Positions 45,378 to 57,620 of a stretch of DNA of 64,000 nucleotides are shown one piece after another; within the stretch, counting starts at the first letter, position 1; the number at the start of each line of letters is the position of its first letter. Below the pieces are notes generated by a model, which was given only the letters and a program-made list of their open reading frames with translations, searched no databases and was not told the DNA's origin. Made by a program: the position numbers and the translations under genes. The stretch comes from Delphinapterus leucas (Eukaryota; Chordata; Mammalia; Artiodactyla; Monodontidae), in assembly GCF_002288925.2 (NCBI RefSeq), contig NW_022098057.1, positions 62,448,331-62,512,330 of the forward strand. Reading direction: 5' to 3'.

Positions 45378-46549
45378 ATGGGGCGGCAGTGGGGGCCAGC
45401 CATGAGGGCGGCCGAGCAGGCGGGCTGCGTGGTGAGCGCCACCCGGGCTGGGCAGCCCGAGGCGGGCTCGTGGAGCTGCAGCGGGGTGATCCTGAGCCGC
45501 CGCCTGGGCCTGGTGCTGTGCCACGGGGGCATCTTCACCCCTTTCCTGAGGGCCGGCAGCGGGGCGCTGACCGCGGCCGGCGCCGCCTTCCTGCCCGGCG
45601 ACAGTTGCGGCGACGACCTGCGCCTGCACGTGCAGTGGGGCCCAACGGCCGCGAGTCCGGCAGGCCGCGCGGAGCGGGGCCGCCCGGGGCTGTGCACGCC
45701 CCAGTGCGCGGGCCTGGAGCCCGGCCCGCCCGCCCGGTTCCGCGGGCGGCCGCTGCAGCCCCCCCGCTCCGCCGAGCTGCTGCTGCTGTTGAGCTGCCCG
45801 GCCTTCCGGGGCCACTTCGCGCGCCTCTTCGGCGGCGAGGCGGCCAAGCAGTGGAGCTTCGCGAGCGCCGCACCGGACGACGAGGTGTCGGAGGAGGAGG
45901 AGGAAGACCAGCTGAGAGCGCTGGGCTGGTTCGCTCTGCTACGCGTGCGGCCGGACCCGGAGAAGGAGGCGGAGGCGGAGGAGCGCGGGCCGGTATTGGC
46001 CGTGGCGCCTCTCGGGGCTGTGCCCAAGGGTGAGCCGCTGGTGGCCTGCGGCTCCCCGTTCGGGGCCTTCTGCCCCGACATCTTTCTCAACACGCTCAGC
46101 TGCGGCGTCCTCAGCAACTCGGCCGGCCCTCTGCTGCTCACCGACGCGCGCTGCCTGCCAGGCACCGAGGGTGGCGGCGTGTTCGAGGCGCGACCTGCGG
46201 GGGCGCTGGTGGCGCTGGTGGCGGCGCCCCTCTGCTGGAAGGCCCGCGAGTGGGTGGGCCTCACGCTGCTCTGCGCCGCCGCCCCTCTCCTCCGCGCCGC
46301 CCGAGCGGCCCTCTGCCGCCTGCACCCCGGCGCCGCCGCTCTGGCCGCCTTCCTACCGCATGAGATGGGCTCCCCGTGGGGCCTGCCCCTCCGAGACCCC
46401 GGACCCCCCTGGGCAGCTGCGGCCGTGCTGGTGGAGTGCGGTTCCGTTTGGGGCTCCGGAGTGGCCGTGGCACCGCGCCTCGTGGTGACCTGCCGGCATG
46501 TGGCCCCTCGGGAGGCGGCCAAGGTCCTAGTGCGCTCCACCACCCCCAA
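45378..46549 (+). CDS. TYSND1: TYSND1 coding exon 1
   Basis: 390 codons plus two bases, GC-rich, holding the N-terminal domain, the self-cleavage region and the catalytic His374. The donor is GTAAGG at 46550. Confidence 0.95.
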
Positions 46550-49500
46550 GTAAGGCCCACAAGGTTGCCCCCACTCCGCTCCCTCACCAGCTGTCATATC
46601 TGGATCTCAGGTCATAATCCTGAGGATTATGGAGGCCTTCTGGTCTCAGGCTCAATGCTTGGTGGTGCAGTGTGGTTAGAGACCTGGGACCCTCCCCTCA
46701 TCCTTGGCACCCAGAACCCCAGAGTAGGGGGTTCTGGACCTCCTGGCAAGGGGTGAATGGGGCTTGGGCAAGATGACAAGCAACTGTGGGGTGGTCCAGC
46801 ATCCCTGGCTAGGCATCTTTGAGCTCCCCCTCCCAGTCTGAATTCCTTCTGGGCAACTTCTCTGTCTCATCCTTGCACCCACACACCAGAGGCCCTTGAA
46901 CAGAGTCTTCCTAACCCTGCCCTCTTTCCCCTGAATGCCGTAGTGAAGCCCCAGGGGCCCAGGATGCTACCCTCCTGGGTTAGGAGAGGAGCCTGTTACT
47001 CTTACTTGATTTATCTCTTAGATCTTAACCAGAACTTATCTTCTGGATCAAAATGAACAGATACGCGGTTCCACCTAATTAGAATGTGGGAGTGGGGGCC
47101 AGGCAAATATATTTTGAACAATCATTGAGTGCTCTTGGCAGCCAGGTTGGGACTTCAGACAGTCATTTGTTCCCTCTCTGCAGGGTGAGCACTCTTACCC
47201 TCCTTTACTTTGACTTGCTGTGACAGTGGAGACAGCAGCCTTGGCTTCCTGGCTTGGTTTTCTAATACATGTTCTGTTTCTTCTGTAGTCCCAGGTGCTT
47301 GACTTAGGCCAAAGCAAACACTTGGTGTTTGCGCCTTGGTGTTAATGCTCCTTGGTGTTAATGCCTGTTGTTCTGTCCCTGGCTCAGCCTCTCAGCCCAG
47401 ACCTTTCCAAATGCCTCTGTTGAACTCCTGAGGTTAACCCAGCCCGGCTTTGCCATAGAGTCCCCTCTGGCAGCCACCTGGACAGCCATGACTTTATAGG
47501 GAAGACGGATGATGAGAATTTTCCTCTGTGTGTGGTCCCCAGTTCCTCACCCCTCCACCTACCCCCACATACTCTTGGTTCTAGGGAACGCAACAGGTCT
47601 GCTGGAAGCTACCCCTGCAGAGTGTGTAGTAGGAAGCCCCTGTGTAATCTTGGGCAATTTGCTGAATCTGTCTAAGCTGCTTTCCCATGACATGTAAAGT
47701 CTTGGAACAGCCTGCCACGTAGTAAGAGTTATAGAAGTGCTGGCATTTATGTAAACAGGGACCCAGAGGGATGAAATCGTATCATGTCTGCCCCCCCACC
47801 TGACAGGATTGTTGGTATCAAATGAGGCAGTAAAGGAAAATGCTGAGAATGTTTGCCCTGGCTCCTGCCACTAGTTATGTGACCTTGAGAAATTACTCAA
47901 CCTCTCTGGGCCTCAAATGCACCATCCAAAATGGAGATAATACCAGTGCCTAGTTCATAGGGCAGCTGTGAGGACTAAATGGAATGATGTCCATAGAACA
48001 TTAACACCAGGCCTGGCCCACAGTGCCCCCTAGGTGTCAGGTGTTTGTGATGATGGTGAGGCACCGGAAGCTTTACACAGCAGTACCCTGCAGTTGGTAG
48101 AGCATGTTTGGAAGTTCCACTGTGGATGTGCCCAGAGTTGCATGCTGGTATGTTTCAGGGCTGACACCAAATCTTTTGAGTCCCAAGTTCATGACTTTTA
48201 CTGTTACTCTCATTATTTTGCTTCCTCCCCGTGCTGAGCGTTCGGAAAGCTAGCCTGTCATTTTGTTTTCCTTGTTCCCAGGAGCACCGTAATCTGGGGA
48301 CATGTGGTATTTGCCACCCAGGAGACATCTCCCTATGATATAGCAGTGGTGAGCCTGGAGGAGGATCTAGATGGTGTCCCTGTACCTGTGCCCGCTGAGC
48401 ATTTCCATGAAGGTAAAGGACAGAGGGGTTCTCTGGTCTGGGGTGTTGGGTGCTCTAACCCTGCAGATCAGGGGCCAGTCCCACAGGTCAGCTCCCTTCC
48501 CCACCCCTACTGGAGTAATGAGTCAGGCTGGCACCTTGTTACATCCTGGTTACAGTGCTTTGGCCGGAGTTGCTCTTGGAGGCCTCCCTGCTCACGCCCA
48601 GCATGCCTAACGTCCTGGGGGGCATGTGGAATTCCCAGCGAAGGGTAAGGCATGCCTTTTTCCTGAGGCCCCACAGCAGTGTAGTGTGTTGAGCCTTGGG
48701 GTATCCTTATAACACTGCAGGCTGGTCTGGGAGATGTGTACTTTTGAGGCTCCAATGGCATGATTTGAGTAAAAGGCTTTGTGATGCTGCCACAGAAGTA
48801 CCAGAGGTCTTGCTTTGTGGATGTCGTATGCTATAACGTAATAACAAGGATTACAAGCTCTCTGCTTTGGCATCTTCTGCCATTTATTAGCCCCGTGTCC
48901 TTAGACAACTTAGTGAACTCTGCCTCAGTTTCCACATCTGTAAAATGGGGATAATGCTCCCTACTCTTGGGCCTTGTGAGGAATGGGTGAGATATTGTCT
49001 GTAAAGCACTTGGTGAAGGAAAGTGGTGCCCACTTTGTAGTCATCATCACCATTTTAGTTTTACCAAGAGACTTCTTAGTCTCAGGAGGTGAGTGTTAAT
49101 TTCACAAACATTTATTGAGCCCCTGGCTAGGTGCTGGGAATCCTAAAAAGTGACTACCCAGTCCAGCAGGGGAATGAGGGCTGGAGAACAGCCTGATGCT
49201 GAAGAGAAGTGGTTGAGCAGATACAGTGCTGGGAGCTCAGTGGAGGTCCCGGCCTGTTCCTGTGGGGGGCCTGGGGAAAGTTCTCATGGAGGCAAGAGTA
49301 TCTGAGCAGAAACTCAAAGGGCAGAGAGGGTTTGGAAATTTGGAGTGGCCAGGGAGGGGGTTGGGGAATGTGTGAGTCCTGCCAGACAGAGGAGGCTCCC
49401 CAGCTTAACCCTTCTTCCCTCCCTGGCAGGCGAGGCTGTCAGTGTGGTGGGCTTCGGTGTCTTTGGCCAGGCCTGCGGGCCCTCGGTGACCTCAGGCATC

Positions 49501-52064
49501 CTGTCAGCTGTGGTGCAGGTGGATGACACACCAGTGATGCTTCAGACCACGTGTGCTGTGCATGGTGGCTCCAGTGGGGGACCTCTCTTCTCCACCTGCT
49601 CCGGGGACCTCCTGGGTAACCAGCTCCTTGGTCCTCTCCCAGACTTCCCCTTGCCAGAGCCTCAGTCCCATCCTGCGAGTGCTTGGTTTCCAGCCCTGGG
49701 AGCCACCCTCTGTCTGGAAAGATGGTGGGCCTTATGCGCAGAGGTAGTTAGCCAAGGTTTTCAGGCTCTTGTGCTTCTGAGGGTGGAGAGGGACAGAAGC
49801 TGAGCTTGGAGGGAAGAGATCTGAGTTCTGGTCGCTTCTCTGCCACTGAGCCACTGCACAACCTTGGGTAAGTCACTTAATGTCATTTGATCTGTGAGAC
49901 TCAGGAGTTGGATTAGTCCAAGGGTCACAAACTCGAAAGCCTGCAGAGGCTGGGCTGTTAAAGTGAATGAGTGAGTGAGTGAAGACAGCAGTGAGTGGAG
50001 GGCAAGGGGGAACTGGGGTGAGCACCACTCAGCTCTAGTACACTGTTGCCTCGTTACAAAGATATGTGGGCCTAACGCTGGCTGACTTTCCAATTTTTCA
50101 CAAGAAGCTGTGAACCTTTTTTTTTTTTCAGAATTCCTAACCACACCCCCGTGAGAAACGAATTTACCAGCTAGAGAACAGTGTTTGAGCACGTACAGTT
50201 CTTTTTATCTTTAGCCTTAAAGTGTCCAGTCAAAACGCTCTTTTCCGAAGTTTCTTAGATTAGCTCCTTCCCCTTCCCCTTCAGTATAGTTATGTGATTC
50301 ATTTGAAATAGAGTTAGGTACATTTGTCCTAGTCTGCATTTCATTTTTCTCCCATATACTGGTTGACCTTTTAAAAGATATATACCGATAAGTGGACACA
50401 GAAATAAATATAGATGTGTGTATGCATGACTTAGTGTGTGTGTGTGTAGATATATGTGACTCCTAGCTCAGTCTGCTGAGAGGGGCTAGAAGCAGTGACA
50501 TCCATTTGTAATGAACACAGCGAGAGTTCAGATCTTGGTTTCTAAGAGTCATTCTCTAGGGCTGCCTTGTGGTGCTGGAAAGGAGGGAGGGGTAGCAATA
50601 ACAGCAGCAGCAAAATGATGGGCACGTCAGGTGTTGAAAGAACCAGGAGCTGACGTGAAGGAGCTCCCGCTGGAACAGCTTGAGCAGCAAAACAAATGGT
50701 AGCAGTTTTGGTTTTCAGAAGAATTCCCATTAATGAATGTAGAAGAAATGAGGGAAATAGAAAATCACTATTAGGACACCCCGGTAGGAACTGCTGCCGA
50801 CAGGATCCATTGATGGATGCCAAAATCAGTAGGCAAAAGTTTAAGTAGAAACAAGATAACTGCATAATCCTAAAATATTTTGTACTTACCAAGAGGGTCA
50901 TAGTAAGTCTACAGCGGAGAAACCTGGCAGATACCACCCAAGTAATGAAGGTTAACATCGCAAGCAGTGCTTATAGTCAGCACACATTTCCTGATAGCAT
51001 GCACTGAAAGGGACACATTGCTTCTATGGTTTTCTTCTCAGTGATGTTTAACCTCAATCTTATCATGAGAAAACATCAGGTAAACCCAAATTGAGGGACA
51101 TTCTACAGAATAACTGACCTGTACTCTTCAAAGTGTCAAGGCCATGAAAGATAAGGAGAGACCGTGGAAGTGACCCAGATGGGAGGAGACCTAGGAGACA
51201 TGACGACTAAATGCCATGTGGGATCCTGGATCAGAAAAAGAGCATTAGTGCAAATACTGGTACATCCAAGTGAGTTCTGTACTTTAGTTAATAGCATTTC
51301 ACCAAGGTTAATTTCTTGGTTTTGATGAATGCTGTATGGTGACATAAGGAAAAGCTGGGTGAAGGGTATACAGGAATTCTGTACTATTTTGGCAAGACTT
51401 CTGTTAAGTCTAAAATTGTCTTCAAAAAATTCATACACATGCACTGAGCAGGCCAAACAAAAGTTCTGTGTGGGTCTGATTCATTTATTCAGTCACTCAG
51501 CTAGTATTTGTTGAGGTCGTCCTTTGCCAGGCACTGTTCCAGGTACTGGGGAGACTGCATGGACAGAGCACAGCAGTTCTGCCCTCATGGAGCTGAAAGA
51601 TAACAGAAGTTGGAGAGAGGGATAACAAAACAAGTGAAACATGGGGTATTAGATACTGATAGTGTTGGGGAGAAAGTAAAGCCAGGAAGGAGGACTGAGG
51701 CATGAGGAGCCCGTGTCCATGAGTGAAGCCTGGTGCCTGTCACTACGAGGGGGCTTCAGGCAGGTCTAGGGCCTCCAGGCTGGAGGTGAGCCTCCCTCCC
51801 CTGTCCCCTGGCTCACACCCTCTTTTCCTCTCTGGCTCCTGAACAGGCATCATTGCCAGCAACACCCGGGACAATAACACGGGGGCCACCTACCCCCACC
51901 TGAACTTCAGCATTCCCATCACGGTGCTCCAGCCGGCCCTGCAGCGGTACAGCCAGGCAGGCGACCTGGGCGGCCTCCGCCAGCTGGACCGCGCCCCTGA
52001 GCCAGTGAGGGTGGTGTGGCGGCTGCAGCGACCCCTGGCAGAGGCCCCGCGGAGCAAGCTCTGA
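45378..52064 (+). CDS. TYSND1: Peroxisomal trypsin-like processing protease, complete coding region
   Basis: TYSND1 is the peroxisomal serine protease that clips the PTS2 leader of thiolase (ACAA1) and processes PTS1 beta-oxidation enzymes such as ACOX1. Exons 45378-46549, 48282-48412, 49430-49615 and 51847-52064 join to 568 residues (human 566 as I recall). The triad is His374 (TCRHV), Asp410 (YDIAVV) and Ser483 (GSSGGPL). The C-terminus is RSKL, a PTS1 signal. Cys106 and Cys110 (GLCTPQC) lie where human self-cleavage is reported. An acidic run (SEEEEEDQ) sits near 173-180. ATG at 45378 has a strong context (GAGGCCATGG). An open frame extends upstream, but its nearest start is GTG. Confidence 0.96.
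46550..48281 (+). other. TYSND1: TYSND1 intron 1 with a MIR relic
   Basis: A GT-AG intron. 47855-48040 is a sense MIR copy ('GTGACCTTGAGAAATTACTC', 'GGGCAGCTGTGAGGACTAAA'). The rest is unassigned. Confidence 0.7.
48282..48412 (+). CDS. TYSND1: TYSND1 coding exon 2 (catalytic Asp)
   Basis: The acceptor is GTTCCCAG and the donor GTAAAG. It encodes STVIWGHVVFATQETSPYDI, then AVVSLEEDLDGVPVPVPAEH and FHE. Confidence 0.95.
48413..49429 (+). other. TYSND1: TYSND1 intron 2 with a MIR relic
   Basis: 48885-49040 holds a sense MIR ('TGCCTCAGTTTCCACATCTG', 'TAAAATGGGGATAATGCTCC'). Nothing else is recognised. Confidence 0.7.
49430..49615 (+). CDS. TYSND1: TYSND1 coding exon 3 (catalytic Ser)
   Basis: The acceptor is CCTGGCAG and the donor GTAACC. 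It encodes GEAVSVVGFGVFGQACGPSV through CAVHGGSSGGPLFSTCSGD. Confidence 0.95.
49616..51846 (+). other. TYSND1: TYSND1 intron 3 with MIR and LINE-1 relics
   Basis: 49795-49905 is MIR-like. About 50800-51435 is an old L1 3' UTR in sense ('GTTTAACCTCAATCTTATCA', 'AAGTCTAAAATTGTCTTCAA'). 51480-51640 resembles an L2 or MIR end ('TTTGCCAGGCACTGTTCCAG'). Confidence 0.55.
51847..52064 (+). CDS. TYSND1: TYSND1 last coding exon and stop
   Basis: The acceptor is CTGAACAG. It encodes GIIASNTRDNNTGATYPHLN through PLAEAPRSKL, with TGA at 52062-52064. Confidence 0.95.
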
Positions 52065-52790
52065 AGCTGTGGCACCCCTCTAGAGAGAAGAGCAACCATC
52101 TGATGCCATGGGGAGCGCTGAGGCTGGTGGCCTGAGGACCCTGACATGGCACACCCCAGCCAGGCTGCATCCCCATCACCACCCACCTTGCTCAGCTCTG
52201 GAGTCTGGACCAAACTTCTCTTTAGCCCCCACGGATCTCTTACCTGGCAGCCCGTTTTGGGGTGCTTTCTCGAGCCGCCACCTCTCTCTTCCCCCGACAC
52301 TAGGCTCAGCTCTGTTCTTTCCCCTTCTGGGGAGCGCAGTACAACCATACAACAGACAGACCTGGCCCTGACAGACAGATGTTACTGGAAGGCAGGCCCA
52401 GCCACGGTTCCCTGTCTCCTGAGGGTCACTGGGCGCCTGCAGTGGCGGCTTCCCTGGGGCCTGGGCTCCTCTCTGCTCTCGGTCAGAATGGGGCTGACAG
52501 CACTGGGGCTTCCTCAGAAAACCTCAGCAGAGAGGCCCTGCTCTGAAGACCAGAGGCGGAAGGGAAAGAGCATCTTCCTGTTCTGCTGGACCAGCGGTGG
52601 CGTCCCCGAAAGCCAGGACTCCCGGCTCTTCATGTGTCGGGTGCCCTGACCTACAGGGGCGCGCTGACACAGTGCCTTAATTTTCCGGCCCGTAAAGTGG
52701 CTCTCGGGTCGGGGGTGGGGATGTGTGGGGGGGAGGGGTAGAATGTGTCTGGTTGGGGTTTGGGAATAAACAGGACCTACGAGGGACAGG
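52065..52790 (+). other. TYSND1: TYSND1 3' UTR and poly(A) signal
   Basis: AATAAA lies at 52765-52770 after a G/T-rich stretch, which puts the cleavage site near 52785. Open frames in this interval have no family resemblance. Confidence 0.75.
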
Positions 52791-54300
52791 ACCTACTTCT
52801 AGATATCAGCTTCTTTCTTTTCCTTCTTTGTTTTGAGAGTTGAATGGGGAATAGGAAAGCAGCAGGCACAGAAATATACCTTTCCATCCTGCTTTCTCAG
52901 GGGGTTTGATCTCACGGGACACTCTTGCGCCAGACTAGTCCTGGCAGCTGGCCGTGGTGCCAGTTAGCACTGGGTGGGGCTTGCAGATCCCAGACGGCGG
53001 TGGCCTTGGCCTGGCAGCAACTGTTTACAGGCTGCCTGGATGGACCCAGGCCTGTGCCAGGTCCTGGAATGGATGGGAGTTGGGGAGTTCAAAGGTGAAT
53101 GAGGCCAAGGCAGGCCCTAGGAACTGAGACCAACCCTGGGAGTCAGGAACATGCACTGTGTGCCCAGGGCCCTGCCTGTGCAGGCCGTCAAGAAATGATG
53201 GTTAAATCACTGACAGGTTGAATGCCATTGGGGAATGACTGGGGGAGAGGGGGCTAATCTAAGCAAAGATAATTGCTGGGAGTACTTTGTTTCTAACATC
53301 TGTTTGTTGAGCACCAGCTCTGGGCAACCACAGAACACCCCCTGAGACAGTTGTTCCCTTCTGTGTGGATTAGGAATGGGGCCAGAGGGCAAAGTTAGCT
53401 TGAGAGAAATCCTGTAGTAAATTTATGGAGGTGGGGAGGGAGAGCCGAGTTCTGACTTGGCTGCAAGTGGGAAGGGGAGGATTTATCCCAGCATGTGTGG
53501 GTACCAAGGAGCTCAGGCTCTTCCGGGGAGACTGGTGTGTCACCCCGTTAGTGGAATGAGCAGGGCGTCTCTGTCCTGTTCAGGTGGAAGACCACGTCCA
53601 GGGGCCCAGAGCAGGGAGGGTCAGGCAAGGATTCATGCAGCTGAACACTGAGGGGAGAGTAGGTGTTTACCAGATGGAAACAGGAAACAGGGAGGGTGTC
53701 CAGATTGAGGGCAGTGGGAGCTGGGACAAGGAAGTGTGAAACTACATTTGTGTGTCTGGCCATGCTAAGTGGAGAAGAGATTGGAATGGAGGCTGGGGAA
53801 CCAGTGACAATGGCCCTGGTGACGGGGAAGATGGCCACAACAGGCCTGGTGGGCATAGAGATCAAGCATGACACAGGAGCTGGACCTGACTGGATGTGGG
53901 GCAATGCAGAGAGAGAGAAGGGTCAAATGGTGCTGGGTCTCTAGCCAGGATAGTGATGAGTGGCTGACAAGTTTAGGGACGAGATGTTTCCTTGGGTGTC
54001 CGTGGGATCTCAAGTAGAGAGGCACAGCAGGCTGTTAAGTGGATGAGTTAGGATAACGCCATAAAAGGTCCCCTGTCCCCCATCTCAGTGGCTTAATACA
54101 ATAGAAGTTTGTTTATTGCTCATGTAAAGTCCAAAGTCACGCACCTGACCAGGAAGTGGGGGAGGATGGCTCCTGTGCAGTTCTGGTTGAGGGACCAAGC
54201 TCCTTCCTTCTTGCGGCTCTATCACTGGGTCTGGGACCTCAGATCCTCTGCCAGGTCTTCTGTACCTGGATGGTGGATGGGGGAAGAGAGAGAGGAGAAG
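52791..54300. other. Spacer between TYSND1 and AIFM2, no gene seen
   Basis: Several short open frames on both strands, none with a recognisable domain. 54060-54130 carries ancient-repeat wording ('CATCTCAGTGGCTTAATACA'). Confidence 0.4.
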
Positions 54301-54309
54301 ATATTCCTG

Positions 54310-55260
54310 CTTCTTTTTAAAAAAATGATTTTATTTTGAAGCAGTTTTAAACTTACAGAAAAGTAGCAAGAATCCCCACGCGCCCTTCCCCCAGACACCC
54401 CATACCATTTGTGCCATATGCCCCAGTGATGTTCTCTGTAACAAAGAGACCTCATTTGGGATCATGAGTTCTATCCACTTGCCATGGCTCTCTCCCCTTT
54501 GACTTGGAGCAGCTCCTAAGGCTTTCCTTGAGTTTGATGCCCTTGACCTTCCTGCAGAAAACAGGGCAGTCATTTTGCAGAATGTGCCTTAGCTTGGGTT
54601 TGTCCGCACTTCCTCATGATTAGATTTGGGATACACATCTTTGGGATATAACATTAGTGATGTTGTCTTATCATCATGTTCTACTGGGTGGTGCATGATC
54701 TTTATTTGTCAAATTATAGATGATAACCTTGATCATTTGAGTAAGACGGTGCCTGCTAGGTTTCTCCACTGAAAGTTCCTTTTTTTCTTTGTAATCAATA
54801 AGTATTTGTGTGGCAGTATTTGGAGACTATGTAAATATCCCTATCCCACTTTCATCTACTATGCTTAGCACCCACTGATGTCCCTTGGCTGAATAACTTT
54901 AATGTTTGCCCAATGGAAATTTTTTATTTTCATTTTTCCTCTACATTTATTCACTGGCTTTCTATTGTAAGTAAAAGCTTTCCCTCCTCTCTGTTTAATT
55001 ATATCTGTGGAATCATGGATTCATAGTTTATTCAATGGATTATAATCTATTGTTATCATTATTTTGATGCTCCAATTGTCCATATTGACCAGTGAGAGCT
55101 CCTTCAAACTAGCTTCTGTGTTCTTTTGACATCTCCCCATCATTCTTTGAGCACGTCCTTCAAAACAAAATGTTGTAGACTTACTTTGTACTTTCCCTGG
55201 AATCAGCCACTTCTCCAGTGTCCTCTTTACTAGAGAACGGTATTTAGAAGCAAAGATCTA
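54310..55260 (-). mobile_element. Old LINE-1 3' UTR relic
   Basis: 'GAAGCAGTTTTAAACTTACA', 'GTTCTACTGGGTGGTGCATG' and 'TTTATTTGTCAAATTATAGA' are antisense L1M-type 3' UTR text, heavily diverged. Confidence 0.45.
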
Positions 55261-55956
55261 GGTACTAGGTGTGCTTCTTACTCTGAGGTGTTGCTGCTCC
55301 CAGGCCCTCTCGGTAGACAGACCTTACATCTATATTTATTTCTATCTCTATATGTTGCAAGCCATGCCACACGTTAACACTGATAGTTCCAATTTGATAC
55401 CACAAGTTCAGTACCACAAGGTTCATTCTAGCTCTCCCCTTTTCATATCGGTACCTCCCTCCTGTCAGTGAGAAACACAGCTACATTATCCTCAATATAT
55501 TAACTTGTTTGCTCCATCCCTTGCATGTGGCTAGTCTTCTGACCCTGTCAGGCTGCCCCTGCCACTCTGCTCTGATGCTGCTCTTATACGGGTCACCATT
55601 ACTGCTCCGCACAAGCCTGCCTCATGATTTTTTTGACTTCATTTTTTGACAGAGGTAGAGCCGGAGCCTGCAAGGGGGCTGAGAAGAGACAAGCGGAGGC
55701 ACAGGAAGAAAACCAGGGAGGCTAAGACCTAGGTCAGCAGGGCAGACACCAGAATCTGTTTTCCTCTCTTTGTGGCCATACACTAGACTGCACCTCCTGG
55801 CCACCCTCACGGTCAGGTGTGTCCGTGAGTTCCAAAGGGCAGAAAGGAGATGTGCCACTTCCAGGCCTGGCCTATAAGAAACTTCTACCTGGCCTTCTCT
55901 GCACCCTATCCCCTGCCCCTGGTGGGAGTAGAGGCATCCCTTAAAAGACACCTTTG

Positions 55957-56164
55957 GGGGCTTCCCTGGTGGCGCAGTGGTTGAGAGTTTGCCTGCCGAT
56001 GCAGGGGACACAGGTTTGTGCCCCGGTCTGGGAAGATCCCACATGCCGCGGAGCGGCTAGGCCCGTGAGCCATGGCCGCTGAGCCTGCATGTCTGGAGCC
56101 TGTGCTCGGCAACGGGAGAGGCCACAACAGTGAGAGGCCTGCGTTCCGCAAAAAAAAAAAAAAG
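55957..56164 (+). mobile_element. CHR-type SINE, short form, sense
   Basis: GGGGGCTTCCCTGGTGGCGC, then 'GCCATGGCCGCTGAGCCTGC' and 'AGAGGCCACAACAGTGAGAG', ending in a 15-base A-run. Confidence 0.93.
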
Positions 56165-56394
56165 ATCTCGTTGAATCTTTTCTACAGTGATTCGGGTAGG
56201 TGCTAATATTTGCATTAAATAGGTGAAGATGGATTATCTGTCACCAAACTGGCTTGATCCTACCTCCAGTTTGTAGCTTGCAGCAGTACATTTCTTGACA
56301 GATCCGAGTGCTTTCTTCTTCTCCCTGGACTCCCCTCCTGCCCAGTTTACCCAATTTCAGGCAGCCCTCCCATTGCCCTGTCTTTTCACCATCC

Positions 56395-56850
56395 AACATA
56401 ACTCAGACCTCACTCTTCAGCTTAAAACCCATCAGTGGCATCCCGTTGCCCTTGGGATCACACGGGCAGTCTTTACCAGAACCTGGAGGCTTGTGCCACC
56501 CTGCCACATTGGGCCACTCTGTCCCCGACCACTTCTGCAATGCCCCTGCTCTCAGCTATTTATCCTGCCTTGGTCTTTGCACACCCAGAGCATACTTGCT
56601 TTCTCTCTGCCCAGGGCTAACTTCTCATCCTTGGAGAGAGGCCTTGGCACCCTTCTTTTGCCCCCGGTCTTTCTTACTGCAATTAGTGATACATATGTTT
56701 TATTGTTGTTTAGTATTTTTTCCTAGACTATTACCTGGAGGAAAACAGAAACCATGCCTGCATTGTTCTACATTTTACAACCCCTCACTCCTACCCCTCA
56801 CGCCCAGCACAATGCCAGGCATGGAGTAGGTGCTCAACTGGGTTTGCATT
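56395..56850 (+). mobile_element. L2 LINE 3' part upstream of AIFM2
   Basis: 'CATCAGTGGCATCCCGTTGC', 'TGGTCTTTGCACACCCAG' and 'AATGCCAGGCATGGAGTAGG' are L2 3' text. Confidence 0.68.
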
Positions 56851-56879
56851 TTTGTTTATATGTGTGAAGGCAGGAGGCT

Positions 56880-57276
56880 GGTGATCCGTCCGAGATCGCA
56901 CAGCCAGTGCCGGGGCCCGCGCTCTAAAGGCTGGAAAGGCGTCCGGCAAGGGAGCCGGAACGAACTTTGAGCAGAGTCCGAGGGGCCGGGTTAGCGCGGG
57001 CGTCCTCGACAGTAGCGGTCGAGTGCTCACGGTTGGGGCGATTGGCTTCCCGGGCCGGCGGCGCGGGCGGGCCGGAGGCTGCAGTTCCCCGGGGCGCCGC
57101 TAGGGGCATAGCCGAGGCTGGAGGGCAGACGCGCCGAGGCTGGAGAGCAGACGCGCCGAGTCACGCCGGCAAGGGAGGGGCCTCGGGCCCGACGGCGACC
57201 ACGGGAGCTGCTGACAGGAGCGGGGGCCGGAACGGGAGCCGGAACTGGAGCCGGAACGGCGGGAGGCCGCTGGCAG
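56880..57276 (+). promoter_or_regulatory. AIFM2: AIFM2 CpG-island promoter and non-coding exon 1
   Basis: GC- and CpG-rich from about 56890. The first exon ends at 57276 with CGCTGGCAG before a GTGAGG donor (57277). The start is not fixed by sequence, perhaps 57080-57130. No TATA box is seen. Confidence 0.65.
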
Positions 57277-57380
57277 GTGAGGGGCGCGTCGGGCGAGCTC
57301 TGCGGGACCCCCGCGCCTGCAGGGCCCCAAGAAGCCGAAACAGCGTCCGGGGCCGGGGAGGAGAGGGCGGTCGTCTAGGA

Positions 57381-57620
57381 CAGTGGTCCCGAACCTTTTT
57401 GGCACGAGGGACCGGTTTCGTGGAAAAAAACTTTTCCACGGACGCCGGGGGCGGGGTGTGGGTGGGAGGGGAACGGTTCAGGCGGTAATGCGAGCGATAG
57501 GGGGGATGCAGAGCGGCAGATGAAGCTTTGCTCGCTCGCTCGCCCGCCGCTCACCTCCTGCTGTGCGGCCCGGTTCCTAACAGGCCGAGGACTGGTATAG
57601 GTCCGCGCCCCCAACCCCTG
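57381..57620. mobile_element. hAT-type MITE with exact 8-bp target duplication
   Basis: Begins CAGTGGTCCCGAACCTTTTT and ends GCGCCCCCAACCCCTG, inverted termini. GTCTAGGA at 57373-57380 and 57621-57628 is an exact 8-bp duplication, the hAT hallmark. The interior ('GCGGTAATGCGAGCGATAGG', 'CTGCTGTGCGGCCCGGTTCC') is a known CpG-rich mammalian element, here internally deleted. Confidence 0.92.

Noticed and set aside
45293..46597. 434-codon open frame on the minus strand, antisense to TYSND1 exon 1
   Set aside because: It is the complementary shadow of a very GC-rich real exon. Stops are scarce there on all frames, its product is low-complexity Ala/Gly/Arg/Pro, and the sense frame has a full catalytic triad and spliced continuity.
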